A stretch of 64,000 nucleotides of DNA from Streptomyces noursei. Its GTDB lineage: Bacteria > Actinomycetota > Actinomycetes > Streptomycetales > Streptomycetaceae. Under the pieces are notes generated by a model that was not told the DNA's origin, did no database searches, and saw nothing but the letters and a program-made list of their open reading frames with translations. The translations under genes and the position numbers were made by a program. Shown here one piece after another: positions 51,037 to 59,013 of this stretch (positions are counted from its first letter, which is position 1; the number at the start of each line of letters is the position of its first letter). The stretch lies in contig NZ_LWBU01000279.1 in assembly GCF_001646665.1 (NCBI RefSeq), forward strand, positions 65,908 through 129,907, in the 5' to 3' direction.

Positions 51037-51909
51037 ATGACCATGCACAGAGTCGGCCGTGACGTCACCGTCCTCGCGGATTCCCTCGAGGTACCCGGCA
51101 TCGGTTTCCTCCCCGTCAACGCCTTCGTCCTGCACGCCGCGGAACCGGTCGTCGTGGACACCGGGCTCGGCCTGCCCGACCGGAACTTCATGGAGACGGT
51201 CGGCTCGGCGGTCGACCCCGCCGACGTGCGGTGGATCTGGCTGACCCACCCCGACCGCGACCACACGGGCGGTCTGTTCGCCCTGCTGGACGCGGCTCCC
51301 GGGGCGCGGGTCGTCACGACGTACATCGGCGCCGGGATCATGTCCACCGAGCGGCCGCTGCCGCTGGACCGGGTGTTCCTGCTCAACCCGGGGCAGTCCC
51401 TCGACGTCGGCGACCGCACGCTCACCGCGTTCCGGCCGCCGCTCTTCGACAATCCGGCGACGGTGGGGTTCTACGACGACCGGGCCCGTGTCTGCTTCAG
51501 CTCGGACTGCTTCGGCGCGCCGCTGCCGAGCGCGGATCTCGCCGAGGGCGACGACGCGGGCGCGCTCGTACCCGAGCAGCTGAGGGCCGCGCAGCTGTTG
51601 TGGGCCACCGTCGACAGCCCGTGGGTGCACGCGGTGGACGCCGACAAGTTCCTGGCCACGGTGCAGCCGCTGCGGGAGATGGAGCCGGAGAGCGTGTTCT
51701 CCACCCACCTGCCGCCGGCCACCGGGCTGGCGCCCCGGATGGTCGACACGATCAGCGGGGCGCCCGGTTCGGACCCCTTCGTCGGGCCGGACCAGGAGGC
51801 GCTGGAACGCATGCTGGCCGGCTTCGAGCCCGGTGGGCAGGCGCCCGGGCCCGTACGGGCGCCGGAGGAGATGCCCGCCGAGGTGCCCGCGCCGGGCGCG
51901 CCCACCTGA
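51037..51909 (+). CDS. FprA/ODP-like metallo-beta-lactamase-fold protein
   Basis: A 290-residue metallo-beta-lactamase-fold protein. The metal motif reads H71-P-D73-R-D75-H76 (THPDRDHTGG). The second position is acidic rather than His, which is the mark of the diiron FprA/oxygen-binding branch (HxExDH) and not of zinc hydrolases. VNAFVLHAAEPVVVDTG, FSSDCFG (metal-bridging Asp) and FSTHLPPA (His) are the other ligands. No flavodoxin domain is fused. It may bind O2 or NO or act as an oxygen-sensing or detoxifying protein. The ATG follows a GGGGCACGGAG-type site. It is divergent from the sensor phosphatase. Confidence 0.8.
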   Translation: MTMHRVGRDVTVLADSLEVPGIGFLPVNAFVLHAAEPVVVDTGLGLPDRNFMETVGSAVDPADVRWIWLTHPDRDHTGGLFALLDAAPGARVVTTYIGAGIMSTERPLPLDRVFLLNPGQSLDVGDRTLTAFRPPLFDNPATVGFYDDRARVCFSSDCFGAPLPSADLAEGDDAGALVPEQLRAAQLLWATVDSPWVHAVDADKFLATVQPLREMEPESVFSTHLPPATGLAPRMVDTISGAPGSDPFVGPDQEALERMLAGFEPGGQAPGPVRAPEEMPAEVPAPGAPT

Positions 51910-52121
51910 GCGGCGGGGCCGGCCGCGGGTTCGGTGACGGCCCGGCCGCGGGTTCGGCGAGAGGTCCGGTCCACGGATCCGGCCCGGTTCAGCGGCGGGT
52001 TCAACAGCGGGTTCAGCGGTGAGTTCACGGGAGGAACACCCTGCGTAGGCGAACCGGTCACCGGGGCGGTCCATGATCGGCAGCGGTTTGCCATGCTCCC
52101 GACAGCAAGGGGTTCCCTCTC

Positions 52122-53438
52122 GTGTTCAGGCATCGTCCCGTCCGGTCGGTCACCGTCGTCCTCGGTACGGCTCTGGTGGCGCTCGCCGCCACCGTTCCCG
52201 CCGGCGCGCACCCGTCCGGCACCACCCAGGCGCTGCCCGCGGTCACGCCCCGCGCGGAGACCGCCCCGCTGTACGACGACGAGGCGGGCGGCAACGCCGA
52301 CGCCGACGACCCGGCGATCTGGCGCAACGCCGCCCAGCCGGACCGCAGCCTCGTCATCGCCACCGCCAAGGAGGGCGGCCTGCGCGTCTACGACCTCGAC
52401 GCCCGCCAGGTGCAGGCGGTCCCCGCTCCCCCGGCCGCCGGGCCGGACGACGCACCGGGCCGCTTCAACAACGTCGACCTCGTCCACGGCCTGCGCCTGC
52501 CGTCCGGCCGCGCCGACGTGGCCGTGACGACCGACCGCGGCCACGACCGCCTCCGTATCCACCGCATCGCGCCGGGCCGCGCCGGCGGGCCGCTCGTGGA
52601 CGTCACCGACCCCGCCGCGCCGCCGGTGTTCTCCGCGGACCAGGCCGAGATCAACGACCAGAACACCGCCTACGGGCTCGCCACGTGGACCGACGCCGCG
52701 TCCGGCCGCTCCTACGCCCTGGTCAGCCGCCGCAACCGCACCACCGTGGCCCTGCTGGAGCTCACCCCCACCGCCGCCGGCACGGTCACCTACCGCAAGC
52801 TCCGCAGCCTGGACCTGCCCTCCTCCTTCCGGCTGCCCGACGGCACCTCCTGGGCGCCCTGCGGGGAGCCGGGCGAGCTGCCGCAGGTCGAGGGCATGGT
52901 CGTCGACCCGGCCAACGGCATGCTGTACGCCGGGCAGGAGGACGTCGGCATCTGGCGCGTCCGCGCCGACCTGACGGGCGCCGCACCGAAGCTCGTCGAC
53001 CGCGTCCGCGAGTACGGCGTGCCGGGCGTGTACGACGAGGAGACCGAGGAGTGCACCGCCGGCGCCGACCCCGGCTTCGGCGGCACCCGCCTCTCGGCCG
53101 ACGTCGAGGGGCTGACCCTGCTCACCGAGGCGGACGGCGACGGCTACCTCCTCGCCTCCAGCCAGGGTGACGACACCTTCGCCCTGTACGACCGGGAGCT
53201 GGAGGACGCCAACGAGTACGAGGGCGGCTTCCGGGTCACCGCGTCCGCGGACGGCTCGGTCGACGGGTCGGAGGAGTGCGACGGCGCCGCCGTCCTCAAC
53301 GCCCCGCTCGGCTCGAAGTACCCGAACGGTCTGCTCGTCGTGCAGGACGGTCACGACACGCCGGTGGAGGGCGACCGCGCGGCCACGAACTTCGCCTTCG
53401 TCGACCTCGGCGACCTCATGGACCGCGTCGACGACTGA
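52122..53438 (+). CDS. Secreted beta-propeller 3-phytase
   Basis: A 438-residue exported phytase that releases phosphate from myo-inositol hexakisphosphate in a calcium-dependent manner. The signal peptide is at residues 1-30 (RSVTVVLGTALVALAATVPAGA). The propeller shows the phytase blocks DADDPAIWRN, LVIATAKEGGLRVYDLD, GRFNNVDLVHGL, TDRGHDRLRIHRI, QVEGMVVDPANGMLYAGQEDVGIWRV and DVEGLTLL, with many Asp/Glu calcium ligands. The GTG at 52122 follows AAGGGG. It is followed by another secreted enzyme of the phosphatase/haloperoxidase fold. Confidence 0.9.
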   Translation: MFRHRPVRSVTVVLGTALVALAATVPAGAHPSGTTQALPAVTPRAETAPLYDDEAGGNADADDPAIWRNAAQPDRSLVIATAKEGGLRVYDLDARQVQAVPAPPAAGPDDAPGRFNNVDLVHGLRLPSGRADVAVTTDRGHDRLRIHRIAPGRAGGPLVDVTDPAAPPVFSADQAEINDQNTAYGLATWTDAASGRSYALVSRRNRTTVALLELTPTAAGTVTYRKLRSLDLPSSFRLPDGTSWAPCGEPGELPQVEGMVVDPANGMLYAGQEDVGIWRVRADLTGAAPKLVDRVREYGVPGVYDEETEECTAGADPGFGGTRLSADVEGLTLLTEADGDGYLLASSQGDDTFALYDRELEDANEYEGGFRVTASADGSVDGSEECDGAAVLNAPLGSKYPNGLLVVQDGHDTPVEGDRAATNFAFVDLGDLMDRVDD

Positions 53439-53563
53439 GGCTGACTCCGTGCGGGTGGAGTGACTGCCCCGTACAGCGCAGGCCCCGGAGGCGGAGCGGT
53501 TGGCCGCCCGCCCCGGGGTCTACAGCTGTTGGGGGAACGTCCATCCGGTGCGAGGAGCTTGCT

Positions 53564-54859
53564 GTGCGACGCAGGAGAGCGGGACGGTCGGTCAAACGGG
53601 CGGCAGCGGGGGTCGCGGCCGCGACCGGGCTGGCCGCCCTGGTGGCGGCGGCTCCGCCGGTCCACGCCGGCCGGGGCGGGTCCTCCGACGCCGTGTCGGG
53701 CGCGATGGTCACCGAGTGGATGGGCGCCGTCACCGGGACGGTCGACGAGGAGGGCGGGGTGACCATTCCGGAGGAGATGGTGTGGCACGCGCTGGTGTCG
53801 ACGGCCGTGTACAACGCGGTCGTCGGCATCGAGGGGCGGTACGAGCCCTACCGCTGGAGCGCCCGCGCACCCCGTACGGCGTCCTCGGAGGCCGCCGCGG
53901 CGGCAGCGGCGCACCGGCTGCTGCGGCTCTCCTTCCCGGCGGCCGCGCCCCGGCTGCGCGCGAAGTACGCCGCCAGCCTGGCGCGGGTGCCGGACGGGCG
54001 GGCCGAGGACGAGGGCGTCGCGTTCGGCGAGCGCGCCGCCGACCACCTGCTGGCGCTGCGCGCCGGGGACGGCCGCGGCGCGCGGGTGCCTTTCCCGGCC
54101 CGCCCGGCGCCCGGGGTGTGGCGGCCCACGCCCCCCGACCACCAGGCGTTCACCACCGCCTGGCTGGGGCGGCTGCGTCCGATGCTGATCGACTCCCCCC
54201 ACCACTTCCGGCCCCCCGCCCCGCCGCCCCGCACCTCCGTCCGGTACGCGAGGGACCTGGCGGAGGTGCGGGCGTTCGGCGCCAAGGAGGGGTCCGTGCG
54301 CACCCCGTGGCAGACGGAGACCGCGCGGTACTTCACCAACGTGGAGATCCAGAAGGCGCTGGGCGACCACGCGGCCCGTCACCGGTTCGACATCGCGGAC
54401 ACGGCCCGGCTGTACGCGGCCGCCAACACCGCCCAGCTGGACGCGGTGATCACCGCCTGGGACGCCAAACTGCACTACGGCACCTGGCGGCCGGTCACGG
54501 CCCTCCGGGAGGCCGACCGGGACGGCAACCCCGGCACCCGGGCCGATCCGGACTGGGAGCCGCTGCTGCCCACACCTCCGCACCCGGACTACCTGAGCGG
54601 GCACGCGACCACCGGCGGCGCGCTGACGCGCACGCTCACCGGCCTCTTCGGCACCTCCCGCATCGACCTGTTCCTGTCGACGAAGAGCACCGGCGCGACC
54701 CGGCACTACCGCCACGCCCACGAGTACAACCGGGACGTGGTGAACGCCCGCGTCTGGGGAGGCATCCACACGCGGACCGCCGACACCGTCGGCAACGCCA
54801 TCGGGCAGCGGGTGGCGGCCTGGGCGCTGGAGCGGTACTTCCGGCCGGTGGGCCGCTGA
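53564..54859 (+). CDS. Secreted vanadium-dependent haloperoxidase/PAP2-family enzyme
   Basis: A 431-residue exported protein. The signal peptide has a twin-arginine-like RRRRAGRSVKR start and AAAGVAAATGLAALVAAAPPVHA. The C-terminal vanadate/phosphate pocket is complete: KLHYGTWRP (K302, R309), LSGH (S345-H347) and RVWGGIH (R396, H402). This is the vanadium chloroperoxidase branch of the PAP2 superfamily, but it could equally work as an acid phosphatase; the choice cannot be made from sequence alone. The GTG follows GAGGAG. It sits 125 nt after the phytase gene, so a phosphate-scavenging role is reasonable. Confidence 0.85.
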   Translation: MRRRRAGRSVKRAAAGVAAATGLAALVAAAPPVHAGRGGSSDAVSGAMVTEWMGAVTGTVDEEGGVTIPEEMVWHALVSTAVYNAVVGIEGRYEPYRWSARAPRTASSEAAAAAAAHRLLRLSFPAAAPRLRAKYAASLARVPDGRAEDEGVAFGERAADHLLALRAGDGRGARVPFPARPAPGVWRPTPPDHQAFTTAWLGRLRPMLIDSPHHFRPPAPPPRTSVRYARDLAEVRAFGAKEGSVRTPWQTETARYFTNVEIQKALGDHAARHRFDIADTARLYAAANTAQLDAVITAWDAKLHYGTWRPVTALREADRDGNPGTRADPDWEPLLPTPPHPDYLSGHATTGGALTRTLTGLFGTSRIDLFLSTKSTGATRHYRHAHEYNRDVVNARVWGGIHTRTADTVGNAIGQRVAAWALERYFRPVGR

Positions 54860-54960
54860 CGGCCCTCCCGGCAAACGGGTGAATGCGGCATACGTCCGTC
54901 GCCGCGCGACCGTTGGGCAGTCCGGACCCCCGGTCGCTACGACGATAAGGACACGACCCC

Positions 54961-55176
54961 ATGATCAAGCAGGTTCTCGCCGCCGCCGGTGTCGCCGCGG
55001 CCGTTCTCGGTGCCTCGTCCCCCGTCGCCTCCGCGGTGGGCGACCGCGAGGTGCACACCCAGAACGGCAACTTCTCGACGCAGTCGTACGGCAACACCGG
55101 CAGCCCGGAGCCGCAGAGCGCCGGGCGGGCGCTGACCGACGCGGACCTCCGGCCCCTGGACGGCATCGGGCGCTGA
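54961..55176 (+). CDS. Short secreted rodlin-like peptide
   Basis: A 71-residue exported peptide. The signal peptide is MIKQVLAAAGVAAAVLGASS and the cleavage is near SPVASA. The mature 45 residues, AVGDREVHTQNGNFSTQSYGNTGSPEPQSAG in parts, resemble the N-terminal part of rodlins (which start AxGDxxxxxxNGNxxxxxxGN and end the block in SPQ). It stops short of the rodlin Cys-containing core. It has no Cys. The ATG is preceded by GATAAGGACACGACCCC. It could be a surface or matrix peptide or a truncated rodlin. Confidence 0.6.
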   Translation: MIKQVLAAAGVAAAVLGASSPVASAVGDREVHTQNGNFSTQSYGNTGSPEPQSAGRALTDADLRPLDGIGR

Positions 55177-55185
55177 GGGGCGCGT

Positions 55186-55191
55186 TACGCT
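55186..55191 (+). promoter_or_regulatory. -10 element upstream of the crcB operon
   Basis: TACGCT sits 7 nt before a GTG at 55199 that is out of frame with crcB. The transcript would have a leader of about 44 nt before the crcB ATG at 55242. I see no fluoride riboswitch fold in this short stretch. Confidence 0.35.
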
Positions 55192-55241
55192 GACGGCCGT
55201 GGTCGACCCGGGGCTGCCCCGGCCGGTGGGAATGGACGTTG

Positions 55242-55652
55242 ATGACGGCGTGGCGGGCGCAGGCGCCGGTGGTCGCGGTGGTGGCCCTGGGCGGGGCCGC
55301 GGGCGCCTCGGCACGCTACGGCGCGTCGCTGGTGTGGCCGACCCCCGCGGACGGTTTCCCGTGGACGACGCTGGGCGTCAACACCGTCGGGTGCGCGCTG
55401 ATCGGTGTGCTCATGGTGGTGGTCGGCCGGGTCCGGTCGGCCCACCGGCTGGTGCGCCCGTTCCTCGGCACGGGGGTGCTCGGCGGCTTCACCACGTTCT
55501 CGGCGTACGCGCTGGACGTCCGGCGGCTCGTCGAGGGCGACCGGGTGGCGGCCGGGCTGGCGTATCTCTTCCTCACCCCGTCGGCGGCGCTGGCGGCGGT
55601 GGGCACGGCGGCGTGGCTGACGCGCCGCGTACTGGTGTGGAGGCGGACATGA
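55242..55652 (+). CDS. crcB: Fluoride exporter CrcB (first copy)
   Basis: A 136-residue membrane protein of the Fluc/CrcB family, which exports fluoride through a dual-topology dimer. Four membrane helices are visible. The family blocks are GGAAGASARYGASLV, GFPWTTLGVNTVGCALIGVL and GTGVLGGFTTFSAYALD (the TTFS track and Phe-box). The ATG at 55242 follows GGTGGGAATGGACGTTG; a TTG at 55239 is adjacent. It is the first of three overlapping genes. Heterodimerisation with the second copy is probable, as in other actinobacteria with paired crcB genes. Confidence 0.9.
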   Translation: MTAWRAQAPVVAVVALGGAAGASARYGASLVWPTPADGFPWTTLGVNTVGCALIGVLMVVVGRVRSAHRLVRPFLGTGVLGGFTTFSAYALDVRRLVEGDRVAAGLAYLFLTPSAALAAVGTAAWLTRRVLVWRRT

Positions 55653-56002
55653 GCGGACCGGAGGGCGGCGCGCCGGCGCTGCGCATGACGGTCTTCGTCG
55701 GTGAGAACGACATGTGGCGGCACCGGCCGGTGTACAGCGAGATCGTGCACCGTGCCCATGAGGCCGGGCTCGCCGGTGCCTCCGCCTTCCGGGGCTGCGA
55801 GGGCTTCGGCGGGTCGTCCCTGGTCCACACCGCGCGGCTGCTGTCGCTGAGCGAGGACCTGCCCATGGCGGTCGTCGTCGTGGACACCGAGGAGCGGGTG
55901 CGGGCGTTCCTGCCGCTCCTCGACGACCTGCTCGGCGACGGGCTGGTGGTGCTCGACCCCTGCGAGGCCGTCCGGTACGACGGTGGGGAGCGGGCGCGGT
56001 GA
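55649..56002 (+). CDS. DUF190 family protein (PII-like)
   Basis: A 117-residue DUF190 protein, a relative of PII signalling proteins. The typical start MTVFVGENDMWRHRPVYSEI is followed by VHRAHEAGLAGASAFRGCEGFG and a VVVDTEERVRAFLPLLDDLL strand-helix pair. It starts at ATGA overlapping the crcB stop and ends in GTGA overlapping the second crcB, so all three are translationally coupled. DUF190 proteins often accompany crcB and may regulate the transporter by binding a nucleotide, but this has not been shown here. Confidence 0.9.
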   Translation: MSGPEGGAPALRMTVFVGENDMWRHRPVYSEIVHRAHEAGLAGASAFRGCEGFGGSSLVHTARLLSLSEDLPMAVVVVDTEERVRAFLPLLDDLLGDGLVVLDPCEAVRYDGGERAR

Positions 56003-56373
56003 ACTGGCTGTGGGTCGCCGTGGGGGCGGCGGTCGGGGCGCCGTTGCGGTACCTGACCGACCGGGCCGTGCAGGCGCGGCACGACTCGGTGTTCCCGTGG
56101 GGCACCTTCACGGTCAATGTGGCGGGGTGCCTGGTGCTGGGCCTGCTCGCGGGCGCGGCGACGGCGGGGGCCGGGTCGCCGGGGCTCCAGCTGCTGCTGG
56201 GCACGGGGCTGTGCGGGGCCCTCACGACGTACTCGACGTTCTCCTACGAGACGCTGCGCCTGCTGGAGGGCGGTGCCTCGTTGTACGCGGTGCTGAACGT
56301 GGCCGGCAGCGTGGGCGCCGGGCTCGGGGCGGTCTTCGCCGGTGCGGCCGTGGCGGAGGCCCTCTGGACGTGA
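55999..56373 (+). CDS. crcB: Fluoride exporter CrcB (second copy)
   Basis: A 124-residue CrcB. It starts NWLWVAVGAAVGAPLRYLTDRAVQ, contains FPWGTFTVNVAGCLVLGLL and ends its core in LCGALTTYSTFSYETLRLLE (the TTYSTFS fluoride track). The GTG start overlaps the DUF190 stop (GTGA). Both copies keep the track residues, so a functional heterodimer or two homodimers are possible. The pair is the last recognised unit of the operon; the next gene follows after 54 nt and may be cotranscribed. Confidence 0.9.
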   Translation: MNWLWVAVGAAVGAPLRYLTDRAVQARHDSVFPWGTFTVNVAGCLVLGLLAGAATAGAGSPGLQLLLGTGLCGALTTYSTFSYETLRLLEGGASLYAVLNVAGSVGAGLGAVFAGAAVAEALWT

Positions 56374-56427
56374 GCCGGGGTGCGTACCCTGGTGGTGCGG
56401 TGTCTCCTCCGGCCCGGGAGGCGCGTC

Positions 56428-56835
56428 ATGGCCCTCGGTCACCGTTACCACGTCGACCAGGACGGGCACTCCGTCACCGTCCAGTTCCTGGGACGGGCGG
56501 GTGCGTTCGAAGTCCTGGTGGACGGCAAGGTCGTCGCGCACGGGCCCGGCGACCGGCCGGGCGGCACGGTGGAGGCGGAACTGCCGGGCGACCCGCCGCG
56601 GCCGTTCGGCATCACGGTCAGCCGGCCCCGCGAGATGGGCGGCGTCCCCTTCTGCGTCCTGGAGAGCGGCGGCATGCGCTACCTGATGCCGCAGGTACCG
56701 CTCGGGGCCGCCGGGAGGCCGGCGCACCTCCACGAGCGGTACCGGCTGGTGCGGGAGGTGCGCCGGTTCCTGCGCCGGTCGTCGCGGCGTCTCCTGCGCC
56801 GGGCCGGTCGCCGGGCCGGGAGGCGGTCCGCCTAG
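56428..56835 (+). CDS. Hypothetical protein with basic C-terminus
   Basis: A 135-residue protein. The first 90 residues are beta-rich (HRYHVDQDGHSVTVQFLGRAGAFEV, LVDGKVVAHG, FGITVSRPREMGG, CVLESGGMRYLMPQV), resembling a small beta-sandwich. The last 35 are strongly basic (EVRRFLRRSSRRLLRRAGRRAGRRS). This could bind nucleic acid or membranes. ATG at 56428 follows GGGAGGCGCGTC; the longer frame from 56380 is less likely. The stop overlaps the end of the convergent gene by 4 nt. The family is not recognised. Confidence 0.6.
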   Translation: MALGHRYHVDQDGHSVTVQFLGRAGAFEVLVDGKVVAHGPGDRPGGTVEAELPGDPPRPFGITVSRPREMGGVPFCVLESGGMRYLMPQVPLGAAGRPAHLHERYRLVREVRRFLRRSSRRLLRRAGRRAGRRSA

Positions 56836-57383
56836 TGCCTGCTGCCGCAGCCGGCGATCTTCGCCAGGAGCTGTTTGTCCAGCAGGAGCAAGGCGGTCAG
56901 GGCGTGCCGGGACGCCACGGCCAGGAGGTCGGGGTCGGGGGCGGTGCGTCCGTGGTCGCCGTCGCCGTGCGGGGCGTCGCGGAGCGCGTTCTCGAGGTCG
57001 GTCAGCGGCCGGTCGAAGCCGCCGCACATGACGGCGGCCGTGCGCAGTGCCTGGACCAGGTCCGCGTCGAGGTCCTGGGTGCCGCTGGTCTCCAGCAGCG
57101 CCGGTATCAGGTGGCTGATGTGCAGCAGGCTGTGCAGTCTTCGCACGAGCTGCGGCCAGTGTTCGCCGGGGGGTTCGGGGGTGCTCCAGGCGGCCCGGGC
57201 CGCCTGGATGTCCTGGTGCAGTTCCCGCGCGATCCGCACTTCGGCGCGGCGCGGCCGCTGTGCCTTCAGGGCCCAGGAGATGCCGGCGTCGGCGGCCGCG
57301 TCGTAGGCGGCGAGCCGGAGTCGCACGAACCGGTCGGGCGGTGCGCAGGTGTCGGTGCCCTTGGTCAACTCGGAGTCGTCCAC
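56832..57383 (-). CDS. Helical hypothetical protein
   Basis: A 183-residue, mainly alpha-helical soluble protein (RFVRLRLAAYDAAADAGISWAL, VRIARELHQDIQAARAAW, LVRRLHSLLHISHLIPALLE, HALTALLLLDKQLLAKIAGCGS). No catalytic motif is seen. The GTG at 57383 is probably leaderless, with TACGGT (57390-57395, leftward) six bases upstream and no ribosome-binding site. It overlaps the previous gene by 4 nt at the tails. I do not recognise the family. Confidence 0.6.
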   Translation of the reverse strand: MDDSELTKGTDTCAPPDRFVRLRLAAYDAAADAGISWALKAQRPRRAEVRIARELHQDIQAARAAWSTPEPPGEHWPQLVRRLHSLLHISHLIPALLETSGTQDLDADLVQALRTAAVMCGGFDRPLTDLENALRDAPHGDGDHGRTAPDPDLLAVASRHALTALLLLDKQLLAKIAGCGSRH

Positions 57384-57784
57384 GGGCGGACCGTACCGGC
57401 ACGGACGGGTGCGGCGCACCGGTCCGGGCCGAACCTGTTACGTACGGTGGCTCATTGAGGCCGCTGCCGTCGCGTTGGGTGTCCGGCCGGGTACGGAACA
57501 GAACGTTTTGGCCCACGCTCGGGGGGCCGGCGGCGCCGCAGGTGCTCACACGGTGTGCACGGCCTCTCCGCCGGTTCGACGGTCCCGGCGGTGGGGCGGA
57601 GGCTACCCGGCGTGCTGGGCGTCGAGGGAGTCGTGAAGTGGACGACGAAGTAGGCCGGTTCGCCGAGGGTCGGTGCGCCCGCGGCCGGTGCGACGGCCGG
57701 TGCGACGGGACTCGCGGCCGGTCCCGGCGGTGTGCCGGTCGGTGCCGCATCCCTTTACGGCGGCGCCGGGAGGGGGTAACTTCC
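57384..57784. other. Intergenic region before the amylase remnant
   Basis: About 400 nt with no credible gene. It contains a micro-frame with a good ribosome-binding site (GAGGGAGTC then GTG AAG TGG ACG ACG AAG TAG near 57630) and partial repeats of GCGGCCGGTGCGAC (about 57680-57710). The strong GGGAGGGGG site for the gene at 57785 is at its right edge. The lack of a signal-peptide-coding stretch here supports the idea that the amylase 5' part has been lost. Confidence 0.4.
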
Positions 57785-58795
57785 GTGCGCCGCAAGAAGT
57801 TCCACACATTTCCGTACGCGCTTCCGGAGCCGGTACCCGCCGGCACCGGAGAGGGGGTCACCGGCTACCAGGTCACCCGCACCGGAGGGTCCAGGGGCAC
57901 GGTCGTCACCGACGTCGGCTCCACCGTCCACTCCGACACCGGCCTGGAGGAGCGGACCACCTACACCTGGGGCCCCGCCGGACAGCCCACCTCCACCAAC
58001 GCCTTCCTCGACGGCAACCGCTACCGCACCCCCGACGGCAGCCGGTTCTCCGGCATGCACGTCATCGACATGCGCATGCACATGAACTTCGGCGACGCCC
58101 GCAACGCCTTCCACAACGGCAAGGACTCCGACGACAGTTACCACGACGCCACGTACAACGTCGTCTACGTCGACAGCCACGACTACGGCCCCGACAAGAG
58201 CAGTGAGCGCTATGCGGGCGGCACCGCCGCCTGGGCCGAGAACATGTCGCTGATGTGGACGTTCCGCGGCATCCCGACGCTGTACTACGGCTCGGAGATC
58301 GAGTTCCGGGCCGGCAGGAGGATCGACTGCGGCCCGGCCTGTCCGCTGGCGTCCACCGGACGCGCCTACTACGGCGACCACCTGGCGGGCGAGGTGACGG
58401 CGTCCGGCTTCTCCCGGGTCGACTCGGCCACCGGAGCCGTCGCCACCACCCTGGCGCAGCCGCTGGTCGCCCACGTGCAGCGGCTCAACCTCATCCGCCG
58501 GGCCGTTCCCGCCCTGCAGACGGGCCAGTACTCGACGGAGGGGATCACCGGCGAGATGGCCTTCAAACGGCGGTACACCAGTGGGTCCACCGACAGCTTC
58601 GCCCTGGTCACGGTCACCCACGGCGCCACGTTCACGGGCATCCCCAACGGCACCTACACCGATGCCGTCACCGGTGACACCCGGGTCGTCGGCGACGGCC
58701 GGCTGACCGTGGCGGCCCCGGGCAAGGGCAACCTGCGGGTGTACGTCCTGGGCGGCACCGGCAGGATCGACACCGCCGGACCGTACCTGAAGTAG
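57785..58795 (+). pseudogene. Alpha-amylase (GH13) remnant fused to an FN3-like fragment
   Basis: A 336-codon open frame with a good ribosome-binding site. Residues 1-65 look like a fibronectin type III or bridging fragment (GYQVTRTGGSRGTVVTD, TGLEERTTYTWGPAGQ). From about 80 onward it is the C-terminal half of a GH13 enzyme: IDMRMHMNFGDARNAF, VVYVDSHDYGPDKSSERYAGG, MSLMWTFRGIPTLYYGSEIEF and a C-terminal beta-domain (GTYTDAVTGDTRVVGDG). The first half of the barrel, with the nucleophile Asp and acid Glu, and the signal peptide are missing; only the third catalytic Asp (SHD) remains. It is therefore an internal-deletion product, very likely inactive although translated. Confidence 0.7.
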
Positions 58796-59013
58796 GCCGG
58801 CGCCCCGGTCCGGCCCGGCTCGGGCGGGGCGTGGGCCGGGCGCGGGCGGGACGGGCGGGACGGGGTGTGGGCGCGCGCCCGTGGCCGGTCCCGCCCGGGC
58901 CCGTCCGCGTTGGGCCATTCCGGGGGGATGGGGCCGGCCGGCGGGCCGCGCGCCGGAGGGCGGGGAAAGGCGCATGGAGGCACGGGCCGATCCGTGTGGA
59001 AGGACGTCGAGCG

